A stretch of 64,000 nt of DNA. Source: an uncultured Verrucomicrobiota bacterium (GTDB lineage: Bacteria; Verrucomicrobiota; Verrucomicrobiia; Limisphaerales; UBA9464). Positions 8,139-17,499 of the stretch are shown in pieces. The position numbers were made by a program, and so were the translations under genes. Below the pieces are notes generated by a model that was not told the origin of the DNA, did no database searches, and saw only the letters and a list, made by a program, of their open reading frames with translations. Numbering within the stretch: position 1 is the stretch's first letter; each line of letters begins with the position of its first letter. The DNA lies in contig CAIXUG010000003.1 of the NCBI GenBank assembly GCA_903922605.1, positions 62,001-126,000 of the forward strand, written 5' to 3'.

Positions 8139-11100
8139 ATGAAGCTGCTCCTGCCCCTGTCATCCGCCGTGCTGTTGTTCACCGTGGCTTCCGCCGCGCT
8201 GGCGCAGACGGTCCATCCCAAGTTCGGCTTTCCCATCTACACCAACGCCCCGTCGGGCAAGCAGCTCAGCGGCCAGCACAAGCCGGCGGACAATCCCGCC
8301 CTTTCGCCGGCGGACGAGCAGAAGTCCTTCGTCGTGCCGCCGGGTTTCCAGGTGCGCCTGTTCGCCAGCGAGCCGGAAGTGGTGAACCCCGTCGCGATGT
8401 CGTTCGACGAGCGCGGTCGGCTGTGGGTGCTGGAGCTTTACGAGTATCCGCTCGGCGCCAAACCCGGCGAGAAGGGCCGCGACCGCATCAAGATTCTGGA
8501 GGACACGGACGGCGACGGCGTCGCGGACAAGGTGACCGTCTTCGCCGATGGCATGTCGCTGGCCACGGGTTTGCTGGTCGGCGATGGCGGCGTGTATGTC
8601 GGTGAGGCGCCCCACCTGTGGTTCATGCGCGACACGAATGGCGATGATGTTGCGGATGAAAAGACCGAAGTGCTGACCGGCTTCGGACTCGAAGACCGGC
8701 ATGAACTGCTAAACGGCTTCACCTGGGGGCCCGACGGCGGACTTTACATGACGCATGGCGTCTTCACGGCCACCAAGGCCAAGGACCCGGGCAATCCGAA
8801 CGCGGTGCCGGTGATCGTGAGCGCCGGTGTGGCGCGGCTGGACACCAAGACGCGCAACTTCGAGGTCTGGGCCGAGGGCACGAGCAATCCGTGGGGCGTG
8901 GATTTTGACGCCAAGGGCAATGCCTTTGTGAGCGCCTGCGTGATCGACCACCTGTTTCATCTTACGCCCGGCGGCCTCTATTCCCGCCAGGCCGGCCAGC
9001 CGCCGTTCCCCTATGCCTACGGCGAGCTGCCGAGCATCGTGGATCACAAGCACCACATGGCCGCCTATGCGGGTATCGACATCTATCAGGGCGACCAGTG
9101 GCCGGCGGAATGGCAGGGTGCGGCGTTGCACGGCAACATCCATCAGAACGCCATCAACATCGACCGGCTCACGCCGAAGGGATCGAGCTTCGTCGCCAGC
9201 AAATGGACCGAGAGCGGTGACTTCATGACGACGAAGGATGGCTGGTTCATGCCCGTGAGCACGCAGACCGGCCCCGACGGTGCGGTGTGGGTGATGGACT
9301 GGTATGACAAGTATCCGTGCTACCAAAATGCCAATGCCGATCCCGCCGGCGTGGACCGTGAGCGCGGCCGCATCTGGCGCGTGGTGTGGACCGGCGATCA
9401 GGCGAACAAGCCTGTGCCCTCGCGTCCCTCGAAGGATATGGACCTCACGAAGCTTTCCAGCGACGAGCTGGCCAGGCTCCTTGCGCATCCCAACGTGTGG
9501 CAGCGCCGCATGGCCCAGCGGGTTCTGACGGCCCGGGGCTTCACCGCCTTCGGCCCGCGCCAACTGCACGCGAAGACGCCGCTGCATGATCTGTTGAAGA
9601 ACGGCACGACGATGGAGTCGCGTCTGGCCGCGCTGTGGACCCTGCACACCACCGGCCTGCTCGATGAAGACTGGCTGGAGATCGCCGCCGCGGACAAGGA
9701 ACCCGCCGTCCGCGCCTGGGTCGCCCGGCTCATCGGCGAGCGCGGTTTTCTGCTGAAGGATTCCTTCCAACTGCTCTCCAAATTGGCCGAAGACCCCGAC
9801 CTGACCGTCCGGCTTGGCGTGGCGGTGGCTGCGCGCCAGTTCGTCTCGGGTTCGTTGACCGTGGACACCGCGCCCAAGGTTCCGCTCAGCGAGGTCGTCA
9901 CCGGAGGCATCCTCAGCGGGCTGTTCCAAAGCTCCGCGAAGGGAACCGACCCGACGCTGGATTTCCTCTTCTGGATGGCGCTGGAGCCGATCATCGCGTT
10001 TGACCCGGTTCACGCCATCGGCGCGTACAAGCAGGACGGGGCGAAGAAGGAGCTGCCGTTTTCCGCCGACGTGCTGCGCAAAATCATGCGCCGGACCTGT
10101 GATCTGCGGGACGAGGACATGCTGAGCCGCGCGGTGCTGGAATTCGGCAAGATCCCCCCCGACGCCACCCCGACGCTCGTGGCGGGTTTGCAGGGGTTGC
10201 TCGAAGGCCAGCGCGGCAAGGCGCTCACGCCCAACCCTGCGGCGGTCGCGGTCGTGTCGAAGCTCGCACAATCACCCAATGGTGACATCGCGAAGACCGC
10301 GCAGCAGATCGGCTCGCTCTGGGGCGACGCCACGGCCATCAAGGCCAGCCTCGCCCGGGTTACCGATACGTCCGCCAGCGAGGCCGACCGCATCGCGGCC
10401 ATCCGCACCGCCCGCCGGCTGAAGACCGATGACACACGCGAGGCGCTGCTGACGGTGTTCCGCAGCACTGCCTCGGACAAACTCAGGGTCGAGGCCGTGC
10501 GCGGCCTGGCGGATGTGGGCGCGGACGATACCGTGAAAGGATTGCTGGAGGCGTGGGGCGGCCTGACGCCCTCCGTGCGCGCCGCCGTCGCGGAACTGTG
10601 CACCACGCGCAGCAATTGGAAGTGGCCCTTCTATCGCGCGATTGAGGCGGGTGCCGTGAAACGTGGGGACGTTCCGCCCACCGTCGTCCGGGCGCTGGCC
10701 ACCTCGCAGAATGTGAACGAGCGCGAACGCGCCGTGCAGATCTTCGGCAAGGTCCAGGCTTCGAGCGCGGAAAAGCTCAAGGTCATCGCCGCGAAGCGGA
10801 AGGTCGTGGTGAACGGGCCCGTGGATATCGCCGCCGGTCACGAGGTGGCGAAAAAGACCTGCTTCGTCTGCCACAAGCTTTATGGCGAGGGCGCGGAGAT
10901 CGGTCCCGACCTTACGGGCGTGGGCCGCAGCTCACTAGATGCGCTGCTGCACAACGTGATCAATCCGAACGAGATCATCGGCCAGGGTTACGAGCAGGTG
11001 GAGGTCGAGACCAAGGACGACCAGACCTTCAGCGGGCGCATGACCGAGAACGTGGCGACCCACGTGAAGCTGGTGATGGCCGGCCCCAGCGAGATGATCA

Positions 11101-11744
11101 TCGACAAGGCCAGGGTGAAGTCGTTGCGGGTGACGGAAAATTCCGTGATGCCCGAAGGTCTGGAGCAGATGCCGGATGGCGACTTCCGCAACCTCATCTG
11201 GTTCATCCTCGCGCCACCCGGCGACAACCAGCCGCTCACCGAGCAGCGGAAGCTGGAGCTGATCGGCACGAATCCCGACCAGGCGCTGGTCGATCCCGCC
11301 GGCTCTTCCGATGGCGAATCGGTCGCGCTGTGGAACCCGGATTGGCGCGTGGAAAGCCCGGCCTTCGAGGGTGCGCCGCGCAAGTTCCCCGAGTTTGCCG
11401 GCCAGGCGAACGTGCTGATGACGCATCCCGTGGACGAACACACGCCTGCCGCCCTGGTGAAGAAGCTGATGCTGCCGGCCGGTCGCAAGGCGACGCTACG
11501 TTTCCGCGTGGCCGCGCACGAACAGGGTGACTGGGAGCTGCGGATCAAAGCCGACGGCGAACTGCTGCATCATCAGCTCGTTACCCACGATGGGGCGCGC
11601 TGGAAGGATGTGACGCTCGATCTCAGCCAGTTCGGGGGACGGGTGGTCGTGCTACGCCTCGAAAATGCCGCCAACAACTGGCATTACGAGTTCGGTTACT
11701 GGGCCGACCTGCGGATTGAGACCGGCGAGGTGGCCGCCCGCTGA
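8139..11744 (+). CDS. PVC-type membrane-bound dehydrogenase/heme-binding protein
   Basis: A 1201-residue secreted protein with a signal peptide (MKLLLPLSSAVLLFTVASAA, cut near ALA/Q). Order of parts: an N-terminal beta-propeller-like sugar or aldose dehydrogenase region (SFDERGRLWVLELYEYP, EDTDGDGVADKVTVF), a middle HEAT-like helical region (about residues 430-880), a C-type heme site with CFVCH at residues 908-912 and the conserved IGPDLTGVGRSS that follows in this family, and a C-terminal jelly-roll-like domain ending in a tryptophan-rich stretch. Proteins of this type are massively expanded in Planctomycetota and Verrucomicrobiota and are presumed to oxidise carbohydrates in the periplasm; the exact substrate is unknown. 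A GTG at 8121 is an alternative start. Confidence 0.92.
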   Translation: MKLLLPLSSAVLLFTVASAALAQTVHPKFGFPIYTNAPSGKQLSGQHKPADNPALSPADEQKSFVVPPGFQVRLFASEPEVVNPVAMSFDERGRLWVLELYEYPLGAKPGEKGRDRIKILEDTDGDGVADKVTVFADGMSLATGLLVGDGGVYVGEAPHLWFMRDTNGDDVADEKTEVLTGFGLEDRHELLNGFTWGPDGGLYMTHGVFTATKAKDPGNPNAVPVIVSAGVARLDTKTRNFEVWAEGTSNPWGVDFDAKGNAFVSACVIDHLFHLTPGGLYSRQAGQPPFPYAYGELPSIVDHKHHMAAYAGIDIYQGDQWPAEWQGAALHGNIHQNAINIDRLTPKGSSFVASKWTESGDFMTTKDGWFMPVSTQTGPDGAVWVMDWYDKYPCYQNANADPAGVDRERGRIWRVVWTGDQANKPVPSRPSKDMDLTKLSSDELARLLAHPNVWQRRMAQRVLTARGFTAFGPRQLHAKTPLHDLLKNGTTMESRLAALWTLHTTGLLDEDWLEIAAADKEPAVRAWVARLIGERGFLLKDSFQLLSKLAEDPDLTVRLGVAVAARQFVSGSLTVDTAPKVPLSEVVTGGILSGLFQSSAKGTDPTLDFLFWMALEPIIAFDPVHAIGAYKQDGAKKELPFSADVLRKIMRRTCDLRDEDMLSRAVLEFGKIPPDATPTLVAGLQGLLEGQRGKALTPNPAAVAVVSKLAQSPNGDIAKTAQQIGSLWGDATAIKASLARVTDTSASEADRIAAIRTARRLKTDDTREALLTVFRSTASDKLRVEAVRGLADVGADDTVKGLLEAWGGLTPSVRAAVAELCTTRSNWKWPFYRAIEAGAVKRGDVPPTVVRALATSQNVNERERAVQIFGKVQASSAEKLKVIAAKRKVVVNGPVDIAAGHEVAKKTCFVCHKLYGEGAEIGPDLTGVGRSSLDALLHNVINPNEIIGQGYEQVEVETKDDQTFSGRMTENVATHVKLVMAGPSEMIIDKARVKSLRVTENSVMPEGLEQMPDGDFRNLIWFILAPPGDNQPLTEQRKLELIGTNPDQALVDPAGSSDGESVALWNPDWRVESPAFEGAPRKFPEFAGQANVLMTHPVDEHTPAALVKKLMLPAGRKATLRFRVAAHEQGDWELRIKADGELLHHQLVTHDGARWKDVTLDLSQFGGRVVVLRLENAANNWHYEFGYWADLRIETGEVAAR

Positions 11745-11786
11745 GGGCTTCGGCGGATTTGTCGGCCCGGATTCTTCTCGCGGGGC

Positions 11787-11814
11787 TTGTTGTGGCAAAT
11801 GGGTGACGCATAAT
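11787..11814 (+). promoter_or_regulatory. Candidate sigma-70-type promoter
   Basis: TTGTTG and CATAAT hexamers separated by 16 nt, placed so that transcription would start about 15 nt before the ATG of the downstream TPR gene at 11835. The match is good but not perfect and there is no independent support. Confidence 0.35.
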
Positions 11815-11834
11815 GTGTCCGGTCCTTTGCGTTC

Positions 11835-13547
11835 ATGGATGACTACGACGAAACACTGCCCTCGGTGTCCGAATTCAAGGACACCTCCAAGCGTTTTATC
11901 TGGGTGCTGGCGGTGCTGCTGGTGCTCGGCCTGATCGGCCTGATCGGCTTCTTTTCGGCCCGGCCCATCTACAAGATCGTCAAGACCAAGCGCGCCCTCG
12001 GGATGGCGGATGAGGTGGAGGCCAATCTCCAGGCCGGCAAATGGGACGAGGCGGTGCGCGGCCTGAAGGTCGTTCTGGAACTGGCCCCCACCGAGCCGCG
12101 GATCATCCGGCTCGCCGCCGAATATTGCACCCAGCGTTCCATGGTGGAGGGCATCAACTACTGGCAGATCCTGCTCGGCAAACCCGGGTCGACCCGGCAG
12201 GACCTGCTGAAATATCTGGAGCTGTGCCTGAATTTCAACCGGACCGACATCGTGGTGCCGCAGTTGGAGAGCCTGCTGGCGACAAACCACAATGATCCGG
12301 ACCTCCTGCGGCTTTACGTCCGGGCGCTGCAGGCCGGCGCACCGCCGGCAGCGGCCCTGCAGGCGGCCCGCATCTGGCTGAACAACCGCCCGGGCGACGA
12401 GGAAGCACAACTGGCGCTCGGCACCATGCTGATCGGATCCCCGCAGGCCGAGGAGCGGGGTGAGGGCCGACGGCTGCTCTGGGGGCTGGCGGTCGGGCAG
12501 GGGCCGCAGCATGCCGCCGCCGTGGATGCCCTGGTATCCTTGGCGGACCTGACCCCGGCGGAGTGCCAGCTATTGCTCAAGTCCCTGGCCGACCGGCCGG
12601 ACCGGCGGGCTGCCATCCTCAATCTCCGTCTCAAACTGGAGCCCGAACGACGGGCGGAGCTGGCGGATGAACTGGCCCGTTCCGCCAAGGCCACGGGAAC
12701 TCCGGCGGCGCTCGCCGAGGCGGCGTCCTGGTTTGCGGATCACGGCGACGTGGACCGGGTGCTGGATCTGCTGCCCGCAGAGAAAGTTGGCAAGGAGCCG
12801 GTGCTGCTGACCGCGCGGCTGCAGGCGTTGCTCGAGAAAAACCGGCTCGACGAGGTGCAGCCCTATCTCGACATGGAAAATCCGCCGGTCGAGCCCTATA
12901 TGCTCCACTGCCTGCGGGCGTTGGTGGCGCAGAAATCCGGCCACCCGCAGCTGGTGGTCGGGCACCTCCAAAACGCGCTGGCCGCCTGCACCAACAATCC
13001 CGCCAAGCTGCAGTTTGTCGCCGGCTATGCTGAGCGCACCGGCCAGCCCCGGGCGGCGATCGCGGCCTATGAGCGGCTCATGGTCTGGCCGCCGCTCACC
13101 TACAGCTCCGGGCGTGAGGTTCTTCGGCTGCTCAGCCCGCTGGACGATGCCAAGGAGAGCCGCGAGGTGCTGCGCCGATTGGAGCAGTTCATGCCCGGTG
13201 ATGAACCGATCTTCCTGGCCAGCACCTATTTCGGCTTTCTGCTGGGCGAAAAAATGCCGGAGGCGCGGGCCCTGCTGGAAAAGCGGGTGAAGGAGCAGCC
13301 CACCGACCGCCTCTACCGCTCTGTGCTCGCGCTGGGTGAACTGCGGGCCGGGAATCCCGCTCGTGCCCTGAACCTGATCGAGTCGCCGGAGGTGGATTGG
13401 AACCGCGCCGAACCGCGCCTGAAAGTGGTGTATGCCGCCGCCTTGGGCGCCAACGAGCAGCGTGAGGCCGCCCGCCAGATTGCCCGGAAGCTCGATCTCA
13501 AACAGCTCCGTACCGAGGAACGCGAGCTGATCAAGGAATGGCTCTGA
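11835..13547 (+). CDS. Membrane-anchored TPR protein
   Basis: A 570-residue protein: a short acidic cytoplasmic N-terminus, one membrane helix (RFIWVLAVLLVLGLIGLIGF, about residues 20-42), then a long soluble alpha-helical region with TPR-like repeats (ALGMADEVEANLQAGKWDEA, GYAERTGQPRAAIAAYERL, and AREL-type C-terminal repeats). The overall plan resembles solute- or protein-binding TPR scaffolds at the inner membrane. A candidate promoter lies just upstream, and a small membrane protein follows after 25 nt, so the two are probably cotranscribed. No enzymatic motif is visible and function is unknown. Confidence 0.8.
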   Translation: MDDYDETLPSVSEFKDTSKRFIWVLAVLLVLGLIGLIGFFSARPIYKIVKTKRALGMADEVEANLQAGKWDEAVRGLKVVLELAPTEPRIIRLAAEYCTQRSMVEGINYWQILLGKPGSTRQDLLKYLELCLNFNRTDIVVPQLESLLATNHNDPDLLRLYVRALQAGAPPAAALQAARIWLNNRPGDEEAQLALGTMLIGSPQAEERGEGRRLLWGLAVGQGPQHAAAVDALVSLADLTPAECQLLLKSLADRPDRRAAILNLRLKLEPERRAELADELARSAKATGTPAALAEAASWFADHGDVDRVLDLLPAEKVGKEPVLLTARLQALLEKNRLDEVQPYLDMENPPVEPYMLHCLRALVAQKSGHPQLVVGHLQNALAACTNNPAKLQFVAGYAERTGQPRAAIAAYERLMVWPPLTYSSGREVLRLLSPLDDAKESREVLRRLEQFMPGDEPIFLASTYFGFLLGEKMPEARALLEKRVKEQPTDRLYRSVLALGELRAGNPARALNLIESPEVDWNRAEPRLKVVYAAALGANEQREAARQIARKLDLKQLRTEERELIKEWL

Positions 13548-13572
13548 TAGAGACGGAAGATCTCAACACCCC

Positions 13573-13809
13573 ATGAACCCCATGATTGCCACGATTTCTG
13601 AAGGTTTCCTGTGGGCTTCCCTGGTCTGGGGCGCGGTGGGTTCGGGCTATCTGGTGTACGGCTGGCGGCAGAAGTCCCCGCCGGCCTTTTTTGCCGGCCT
13701 TGCGCTGATCGTGGTGTCCTATGTGGTGGACAGCTGGTGGGTGATGTCCCTGATCGCCGTGGCAATCATCGGCCTGACGTGGTGGCTTTACCGGCGCGGG
13801 ATTTTCTGA
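13573..13809 (+). CDS. Small membrane protein, 78 aa
   Basis: Three hydrophobic segments: SEGFLWASLVWGAVGSGYLVYG, SPPAFFAGLALIVVSY and WVMSLIAVAIIGLTWWLY, with a basic loop (WRQK) after the first. The glycine-rich first helix followed by YGWRQK resembles small uncharacterised membrane proteins that are sometimes labelled amino-acid transport proteins, a name with little experimental support. It starts 25 nt after the TPR gene, probably in the same transcript. Confidence 0.75.
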   Translation: MNPMIATISEGFLWASLVWGAVGSGYLVYGWRQKSPPAFFAGLALIVVSYVVDSWWVMSLIAVAIIGLTWWLYRRGIF

Positions 13810-13842
13810 ACAGGTCGGCCGCGCAGCTCCTGTCGCCCCCGG

Positions 13843-14064
13843 TTATTCCTTCTTCCGCGTCGGCACATGGGTGTCCCAGGTGCGGCCCGACTCCAGTGAG
13901 ATGTGGGTGAAGCCGGTGCCGGCGGGCGGATTGGGAATGCGGATCAGAACCTGGCAGCCCGGACACTGGATCTGCCGCCCGGCGAAGCACACCTCGCACT
14001 TCAGCGGCTGGTCGCAGTGCGAGCAGTAGAACTTGAACTCGGAGGTGACTGGAGTGTCGTTCAT
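13843..14064 (-). CDS. Triple-CxxC zinc-ribbon small protein, 73 aa
   Basis: The protein has three CxxC pairs at residues 14/17 (CSHC), 23/26 (CEVC) and 34/37 (CPGC), then a short proline-rich linker and a C-terminus with GRTWDTHVP. Two pairs could form one zinc ribbon, and the third pair is unusual. The start at 14064 is the only ATG giving this compact domain; the much longer open frame continuing to 16155 is an antisense artefact of the kinase gene. It is transcribed divergently from the Ser/Thr kinase across a 96-bp region containing a 10-bp inverted repeat. A role in nucleic-acid or protein binding is plausible but unproven. Confidence 0.72.
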   Translation of the reverse strand: MNDTPVTSEFKFYCSHCDQPLKCEVCFAGRQIQCPGCQVLIRIPNPPAGTGFTHISLESGRTWDTHVPTRKKE

Positions 14065-14072
14065 CGCCCCAT

Positions 14073-14150
14073 CATGCGCAAAACGGCGGCGGATCGGATC
14101 AGGAATTATTTTCAAACTGCGTGATCTCTTTCGGAGCTGCTTTGCGCATG
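14073..14150. promoter_or_regulatory. Inverted repeat in divergent promoter region
   Basis: A perfect 10-bp inverted repeat, CATGCGCAAA at 14073-14082 and TTTGCGCATG at 14141-14150, sits between the divergent zinc-ribbon and kinase genes. The 58-bp spacing is about five and a half helical turns centre to centre, compatible with two operator half-sites or with looping, but a chance match cannot be excluded. Confidence 0.35.
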
Positions 14151-14160
14151 GGAGAGCGGT

Positions 14161-16341
14161 ATGCCTTCGCCGTCCCCGATGAATCAGCCCGACTCCGACG
14201 AGACGATCTTTGCTGCCGCGCTCCAGTGGGAGACGTCTGCCCAGCGCGCCGCCTATTTGGACGAGGCCTGTGCCGGCAACGCCGGACTGCGCTCCCGCGT
14301 GGAGGGATTGCTCCGTGCGAGCGACGACGCGAAGACGTTCCTGGAACGGCCGGTCGGCCAGCCTGGGAAACTCCCCGCCGTCCCGCCGGCTACGATCAGG
14401 CTGAGTTTCACTGACGACCCGAGCGAAGCGCCTGGCGCCCGGATCGGCCGCTATAAGCTCCTCCAACAGATCGGCGAGGGCGGGTGCGGCACGGTGTTCA
14501 TGGCCGAACAGGAGGAGCCGGTCCGGCGCCGGGTCGCGCTCAAGGTCATCAAGCTGGGGATGGATACCAAGTCGGTGGTGGCCCGCTTCGAGGCGGAGCG
14601 GCAGGCACTGGCGATGATGGACCACCCGAACATCGCCAAGGTGCTCGACGCCGGCGCAACCGATTCGGGACGTCCCTACTTCGTGATGGAACTGGTTCGC
14701 GGCATTCCCATCACCCGCTACTGCGACGAGAACCGGCTCGACACCCGGCAGCGCCTGGACCTGTTCATCAAGGTCTGCCACGCGATCCAGCACGCGCACC
14801 AGAAGGGCATCATCCACCGGGACATCAAGCCGTCGAACATCCTCGTGACGCTGCACGACGGCGTGCCGGTGCCGAAGGTCATCGATTTTGGCATTGCCAA
14901 GGCGACGGAGGGACGGCTGACCAACGCGACGCTGTTTACCGCCTTTGAGCAGTTCATCGGGACGCCGGCCTACATGAGTCCGGAGCAGGCGGAGATGAGC
15001 GGGCTGGACATAGACACCCGCTCCGACATCTACGCGCTCGGGGTGCTGCTCTACGAGCTGGTCACGGGCAGGACGCCGTTCGACGCCAAGGAGCTGGTCC
15101 AGTCCGGTCTCGACGCGATGCGAAAGACCATTCGCGAGCGCGAGCCGCTGCGCCCGAGCACCTGCCTGAGCACCATGCAGGGCGACGCGCTGGCGACGAC
15201 GGCGAGCACTCACGGATCGGATGCGGTGAGGCTGCTCAGGCTGATCCGCGGCGACCTGGACTGGATCGTGATGAAGTGCCTGGAGAAGGACCGCACCCGC
15301 CGCTACGAGACCGCCAGCGGCCTGGCCGCCGACTTGAGCCGGCATCTCGGCAACGAGCCGGTCCTCGCCCGGCCGCCCAGCACGCTTTACCGGTTCCAAA
15401 AGCTGGTGCGCCGGAACCGGACGGTGGTCGCCGCAGCCGGCGTGGGCCTGATGGCGCTGGTTCTCGGTCTGCTGGTCTCGCTTTGTCTGTTCGTCCAGGC
15501 ACGGGCGGCGCTCCGGCGCGCGGTGGTGGCCGAACAGACGGAGAAGCGGCTGCGTGAGCAGGCGGAACAGGGTGTGGCGCAAAGCCGGCAAGTCGCACGG
15601 GCCGGACTGCTGCTGATGCGGGGCCAGCACGATGAGTCCGAAGAGCTGCTCCGGACGGTTCCGCCCCATGCCTCGCTCGTTCCCTTTTACAACATCTTCG
15701 GAAATGTTCACGCCCGCCGCGGAGAATGGCGGGAGGCGCTGACCAACTGGGAACTCGTCGTCAAACATGCCCCGGAAGATCATATCGGCTACCAGTATCT
15801 CGCGCCCCTGCTCCTCCAGCTGGACGATGTGGCGGGCTACCGAAATTGCCGGGCTGAAATCCTCCGGCGATTCGGGAACACCTCCGATCCGCGGATTGCC
15901 GAACGCATGGTCCACACCAGCCTGATTCTTCCACCCAATGCGGAAGAGATGGCCATCATCGCCAAAATGGCCGGAGTCGCCGCCGGCGGAGACGCTGGAA
16001 ACGACGGCTGGGGCTTCAATCTCTTTGCGGTGGGCCTGGCGCAGTATCGTCTGGGTCACTACGCCGACGCCGTGGATTTGATGCAGAAGGCCATCCCTCT
16101 GGACACTGGCTGGCATTGCCGCACCGAGGCGTATCTCGTGCTCGCCCTGGCCCAATTCAGACTCAATCAGCCGGAAGCGAGCCGTGCCTCATTCGCCCAG
16201 GCGGTGGACGCCGTGAACAACAAGCTGCCCAAGGCCGGTCATCTCGACGAATACTTTTGGAAGGACTGGATCATCATCCAGGTGCTGCTGCGGGAAGCCA
16301 CAACCCTTATTCCGTCCGCCGCTGCGCCCACGCAACCCTGA
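14161..16341 (+). CDS. Ser/Thr protein kinase with membrane helix and TPR-like tail
   Basis: Hanks-type kinase of 726 residues. After a 90-residue N-terminal extension come the glycine loop ([14 protein letters not shown], near residue 105), the ATP-binding lysine ([10 protein letters not shown]), the catalytic loop ([13 protein letters not shown], near 222), DFG (VIDFGIAKA, near 243) and the [12 protein letters not shown] activation segment. All catalytic residues are present. A single membrane helix (about residues 420-445, [19 protein letters not shown]) links it to a C-terminal TPR-like periplasmic domain. The architecture is common in Planctomycetota and Verrucomicrobiota, often beside ECF sigma genes as here. 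A GGAGAG motif 7-8 nt upstream supports the start at 14161; an in-frame ATG at 14179 is an alternative. Confidence 0.93.
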   Translation: MPSPSPMNQPDSDETIFAAALQWETSAQRAAYLDEACAGNAGLRSRVEGLLRASDDAKTFLERPVGQPGKLPAVPPATIRLSFTDDPSEAPGARIGRYKLLQQIGEGGCGTVFMAEQEEPVRRRVALKVIKLGMDTKSVVARFEAERQALAMMDHPNIAKVLDAGATDSGRPYFVMELVRGIPITRYCDENRLDTRQRLDLFIKVCHAIQHAHQKGIIHRDIKPSNILVTLHDGVPVPKVIDFGIAKATEGRLTNATLFTAFEQFIGTPAYMSPEQAEMSGLDIDTRSDIYALGVLLYELVTGRTPFDAKELVQSGLDAMRKTIREREPLRPSTCLSTMQGDALATTASTHGSDAVRLLRLIRGDLDWIVMKCLEKDRTRRYETASGLAADLSRHLGNEPVLARPPSTLYRFQKLVRRNRTVVAAAGVGLMALVLGLLVSLCLFVQARAALRRAVVAEQTEKRLREQAEQGVAQSRQVARAGLLLMRGQHDESEELLRTVPPHASLVPFYNIFGNVHARRGEWREALTNWELVVKHAPEDHIGYQYLAPLLLQLDDVAGYRNCRAEILRRFGNTSDPRIAERMVHTSLILPPNAEEMAIIAKMAGVAAGGDAGNDGWGFNLFAVGLAQYRLGHYADAVDLMQKAIPLDTGWHCRTEAYLVLALAQFRLNQPEASRASFAQAVDAVNNKLPKAGHLDEYFWKDWIIIQVLLREATTLIPSAAAPTQP

Positions 16342-16353
16342 CTCGCGACGTTC

Positions 16354-16929
16354 ATGCCCATGATCTACAAGCTGTTCTTCCCCGTCGTCTGGGGTTCCTT
16401 CGTGGCCTATTGGTGCATCGCTGCCCTGTGGGTTCGGAAAATCAGAATTTCAGAGCCGCGCCTGATGCGGGTCGCCTACCTGGCGCTCGCAGCTGTTGCC
16501 TGGGGGATGCTTCGAGCCCGCGATTCCTGGCTGAGACGACTGGATGCGCGGCTCTGGCCGATGAATGGCACCCCCTTTTTCGTTGGCGCTGCATTCCTGC
16601 TCATTGGTCTGGGCTTCGCCGTCTGGGCGCGGGTCCATCTGGGCCAGTTCTGGAGCGCGTCGGTCGCAGTGAAGGAAGACCACCAGCTGATCCGCAGCGG
16701 TCCCTATGCGCTGGTGCGGCATCCGATATACACGGGCATCTTGACGGGCGTGCTCGGCACGGCCATTGCGGTTGGCCAAACCGGTGGCCTGGTGGCGCTG
16801 GCAGTCCTTGGCTGCGGATTTCTGTGGAAGAGCCGGCGCGAGGAGCGGTTGATGATCCAGACGTTTGGTGACAGATATGTCCGATATATCCAAGAGGTCC
16901 CGGCTCTGGTGCCGTTCCTGCACCGGTGA
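16354..16929 (+). CDS. Isoprenylcysteine carboxyl methyltransferase-family membrane protein
   Basis: A 191-residue multi-pass membrane protein. The C-terminal half carries the family hallmark: a GPYALVRHPIYTG motif, which binds S-adenosylmethionine in ICMT and related PEMT/NnrU-like enzymes, followed by EERLMIQTFGDRYVRYIQEV, matching the conserved EE...F...Y..Y pattern. Bacterial members methylate unknown lipids or proteins. It lies 12 nt after the kinase and ends at the start of the ECF sigma gene, so the three genes look like one transcription unit. Whether it takes part in the signalling is unknown. Confidence 0.85.
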   Translation: MPMIYKLFFPVVWGSFVAYWCIAALWVRKIRISEPRLMRVAYLALAAVAWGMLRARDSWLRRLDARLWPMNGTPFFVGAAFLLIGLGFAVWARVHLGQFWSASVAVKEDHQLIRSGPYALVRHPIYTGILTGVLGTAIAVGQTGGLVALAVLGCGFLWKSRREERLMIQTFGDRYVRYIQEVPALVPFLHR

Positions 16930-16931
16930 TC

Positions 16932-17495
16932 ATGAGCGACGTCACCCAGATCCTGACGGCGGTCCGCGCGGGCGACGAGGCGGCGGCCACGCGGCTGTTT
17001 GAGCTGGTCTACACCGAACTGCGGCAGGTCGCGGCGCAGAAGATGTCCCACGAGTCCGCCGGCCACACGCTCCAGCCCACGGCGCTCGTTCACGAGGCCT
17101 GGCTAAGGCTCGGCGCGGACGCGCAGCCGCACTGGCAGAACCGCGCGCACTTTTTTGCCGCCGCTGCCGAGGCCATGCGGCGCATCCTCGTGGACCGGGC
17201 GCGTCGCAAGCTGGCGCAACGGCGGGGCGCCGGGGCCGAACATCTGGAACTGGACGGGATCGAATTTGCCGCGCCGATGGACGACGACCAGCTGGTGGCG
17301 CTCAGCGAAGCGCTGGACCGGTTCGCCGTGTTGGATTCACAGAAGGCCGAGCTGGTGAAACTGCGGTACTTTGTCGGCCTGACCATCGAGCAGGTGGCCA
17401 AAGTGATGAACATCTCGGAGCCGACGGCGAAGCGCTGGTGGGCCTACGCGAAGGCGTGGCTCTTCCGTGAGATAAAGGGCTCAAATTCTGCCTAG
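16932..17495 (+). CDS. ECF-type sigma factor, planctomycete-like (Sig-70_X6 group)
   Basis: A 187-residue sigma factor. Region 2 is at about residues 15-80 (LFELVYTELRQVAAQKMS ... FFAAAAEAMRRILVDRAR) and region 4 at 125-180 (LRYFVGLTIEQVAKVMNISE and TAKRWWAYAKAWLFREI). The phrase LQPTALVHEAWLRL and the RRILVDRAR motif are hallmarks of the ECF group frequently encoded with Ser/Thr kinases in PVC bacteria. The ATG at 16932 is chosen; a GTG at 16926 overlaps the end of the ICMT-like gene. No classical anti-sigma gene is next to it, so the linked kinase is a candidate regulator. Confidence 0.92.
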   Translation: MSDVTQILTAVRAGDEAAATRLFELVYTELRQVAAQKMSHESAGHTLQPTALVHEAWLRLGADAQPHWQNRAHFFAAAAEAMRRILVDRARRKLAQRRGAGAEHLELDGIEFAAPMDDDQLVALSEALDRFAVLDSQKAELVKLRYFVGLTIEQVAKVMNISEPTAKRWWAYAKAWLFREIKGSNSA

Positions 17496-17499
17496 GATG

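Noticed and set aside
13843-16155. 770-residue minus-strand frame opposite the kinase
   Set aside because: Only the last 73 codons (13843-14064) are a plausible gene; the rest is antisense to the kinase.
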